Of a stretch of DNA of 64,000 nucleotides, positions 62,116 to 64,000 are shown in pieces. This stretch comes from Varroa destructor (Eukaryota; Arthropoda; Arachnida; Mesostigmata; Varroidae): NCBI RefSeq assembly GCF_002443255.2, contig NW_019211457.1:46467690-46531689 (forward strand), read 5' to 3'. The first letter of the stretch is position 1, and each line of letters opens with the position of its first letter. A model generated the notes under the pieces. The model was given only the letters and a program-made list of their open reading frames with translations, ran no database searches and was not told the DNA's origin. The translations under genes and the position numbers were made by a program.

Positions 62116-62692
62116 GTAAGGCGGTTTGCTGTCCTTATTTTATTGCTAGTGTTTCTTACCAAATGGACCATTTCTGCCCATAGCTTCACCTCTCCTCAAA
62201 TGCTATAGATGATAAATGAAGCAAAGCCTCGTCTGTCGTAAACGTGCGTTGCATCATAGACTAATAAACAAAGGGCCACTTTGTTGTTTTCGTAATGGCC
62301 AATGACGGATCGAAATATGATGTTTATGTATGGAACGTTGTTGTACGAGAGTTGGTCGTATGGTAATGCGATAAGGTTATAGGCCATGTTAATGTTTATC
62401 ATCCAAGTGGCCTGATCTGGTGCCTGTTAGTTGTCACTGGCTAATTGAAACACGTTTGATTAATTTAGGACATTATGCCGTATTTATAAGTGATTACTAG
62501 AAAAAGCTAGTGCAATACCCTACTAGTTACTCGTCAGACATCCTACATTTCCTATTTCATACATTTTCTACATGCCTAACGACGTTCAAGTATGACCATA
62601 TGTGCTAGTATATACGACCTGCACGACGGTCGCTGACATCGAAACTCCACATATATTATGCTATAATGCATCCAACCAATTTTAGCGGATGA

Positions 62693-63207
62693 AGACGTTG
62701 CTTATTGACGTTGGTAAATTTTCTATTGAGCTGTGGCCCCTCCATGAAGCTCTGTACACGTCTATTCTACGTGGAACTCTACAAAGCTTCAATCGAAATG
62801 ACGCTATTGTGGAAGGTTCGACGTATATTATCCGTGAAGCTACAACTCTTCACGCAACATTGGTCCGCTTCTATTCTTATTGTTGTATTAGTATTCGACA
62901 GTTTCGTCAAATATGCTTATTTTACTTCACTTCAGTGCCATCTTTCTGTTTTTGTTATTAATGCGTAACTATGAGGTATAGTCATAAAATACGTGACGTC
63001 CGGATCTCTTCTATGCATGAATCTCTGCTTTGCATCAGTGATGTCCTGTATACTGTCATGGTGTGTATTCGATGCGCTGAGAGCTGGCCGTCTCAAGGAT
63101 ATATCCTGCAATACCCGTTAAGCGTTATAGAAATTCATTTTGTGTGGGAGACATATATGTGGCTAAAAATCGAATTCGGACTTCGGGTATCGCTGTTTCT
63201 ACATTAA
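62693..63207 (+). pseudogene. Polytopic receptor-like remnant in two frames
   Basis: The first frame, 62693-62968, has an amphipathic N-terminus and a helix SASILIVVLVFDSFVKYAYF, ending FVINA before TAA. A second frame overlaps it from 62962, continues CVTMRYSHKIRDVRISSM and runs to a TAA at 63205-63207 with further hydrophobic segments. Joined by a one-base frame change, the layout (helix, polar intracellular loop, helix) recalls the middle of a gustatory receptor. An ATG frame at 62689 overlaps in a third reading. No diagnostic residues were seen. Confidence 0.22.
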
Positions 63208-63209
63208 CT

Positions 63210-64000
63210 GTTGAGAAGTTTAATGGCTCGGTTCATACGTTTATGGCCTTGCCACAATTCGAACGGTGCTATTTAATGTTCTATGTATAAGCCAAGAACG
63301 TTGACGATTGTAGTTTGCTCTTTGTGCTAACCTGACTTCAGCGGCTAATGCCGTTGTTGTCCTACTTTCGTTAAGATGTGGTATGGAGAAGCCGAGGTCC
63401 ACCTATAACATTTTGCCTTCTTGTTGCCGCTTCTCTCTTCAACTCCTAATTTGCTCGTTCTGCTGAAAATATCGCTCCCAAATTATCGCGCGCTCTGATA
63501 TGGTCAGGTATTCGGCGACTGCTGTTCGTCGCATCTGCGATTTAGCTAGTCCGAACATGGGTGACGCCGTTGGGGAGCCGCATCGAACTTGAGAAATCAA
63601 CACCGATTACCATCGGCGGTGATCGCTTAGCGCGCTCGGTTCATTGGCGATTGATCACCTACGGTGATAGCGGGATCTAGAGTTCATGCTAAATTCTCGC
63701 CACCGGACGGTGGCTAGTCCTTCGAACGATCACTGCAGTCAGCGGTTTCCCCTCCGAAAATCCCGATACAAGACAGGCTTTCGCTACCCGCTAAACCAAG
63801 GCTCATTGAAGTTAGCGATGACATTTCACGGTTTTGTATCGCAGTCATTGGATTGCCCCGCTATACATTGCGTCCCCCAATGCCCCGCGGACAAAGTAAG
63901 AAAATAGGCGATTGTCTGTTGATCGCAAAGAGACGAACTAACTCGATATATAACTAGGTGATTTTGGGGCCTGCATAGTGCATAGCTATTTATGTCCATC
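63210..64000. other. Window end, no supported gene
   Basis: A GC-richer patch near 63540-63900 contains an imperfect inverted repeat (GGTGATCGC near 63620 against GCGATTGATCACC near 63647) and a 73-codon frame without a motif. Confidence 0.45.

Noticed and set aside
1..64000. CRISPR arrays, rRNA genes, intact tRNAs
   Set aside because: No regularly spaced repeats, no rRNA-like conserved blocks and no tRNA with all paired arms were seen on either strand.

Overview
The window is eukaryotic nuclear DNA. It has a spliced nuclear gene for a mitochondrial protein, AT-rich non-coding sequence, AT microsatellites, decayed repeats and one 25-N scaffold gap. Small secreted-type exons, TATA/TCAGT-type core promoters, a BEL/Pao-like gag remnant and gustatory-receptor-like fragments suggest an arthropod, possibly a mite. 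The species is inference; nothing here proves it.

The only gene I identify with near certainty is enoyl-CoA hydratase (ECHS1 type), at 1520-2701 on the plus strand, with two coding exons and a phase-0 intron. Upstream, at 154-539, is a membrane-protein exon with a gustatory-receptor-like C-terminal pattern, crossed by the scaffold gap. Receptor-like hydrophobic reading frames recur weakly at 50211-50440 and 62693-63207.

The remaining gene candidates are fragments supported by splice signals, codon periodicity or signal peptides. On the minus strand they are: a Thr/Pro-rich exon at 9604-9729 with a TATA/initiator pair about 180 bp upstream; two related Gly/Tyr-rich secreted-protein units at 30639-30842 and 32644-32853, the second with its own TATA/initiator pair; a possible two-exon basic secreted precursor at 42101-42549; an exon at 52845-53042 ending in a consensus donor; and small ORFs at 36411-36599 and 59931-60158. 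On the plus strand they are exons at 3616-3733, 19867-20014 and 62084-62115, and a 197-codon ORF at 57232-57825. None of these has an assigned function.

Repeats include a broken BEL/Pao gag-like block at 29527-29790, three copies of a 30-bp dispersed motif (26661, 58350, 58675), two tRNA-like remnants (43145-43225, 58127-58194), three near-perfect hairpins with 2-4 nt loops (4748, 41552, 61576), tandem duplications at 2946 and 3236, and AT microsatellites. Most of the rest is non-coding as far as I can see. GC-richer islands near 14-16, 22.6-29, 35.6-38.7, 48-50 and 53-55 kb have many overlapping open frames that I could not resolve. I see no rRNA, intact tRNA, CRISPR array or bacterial-type operon.
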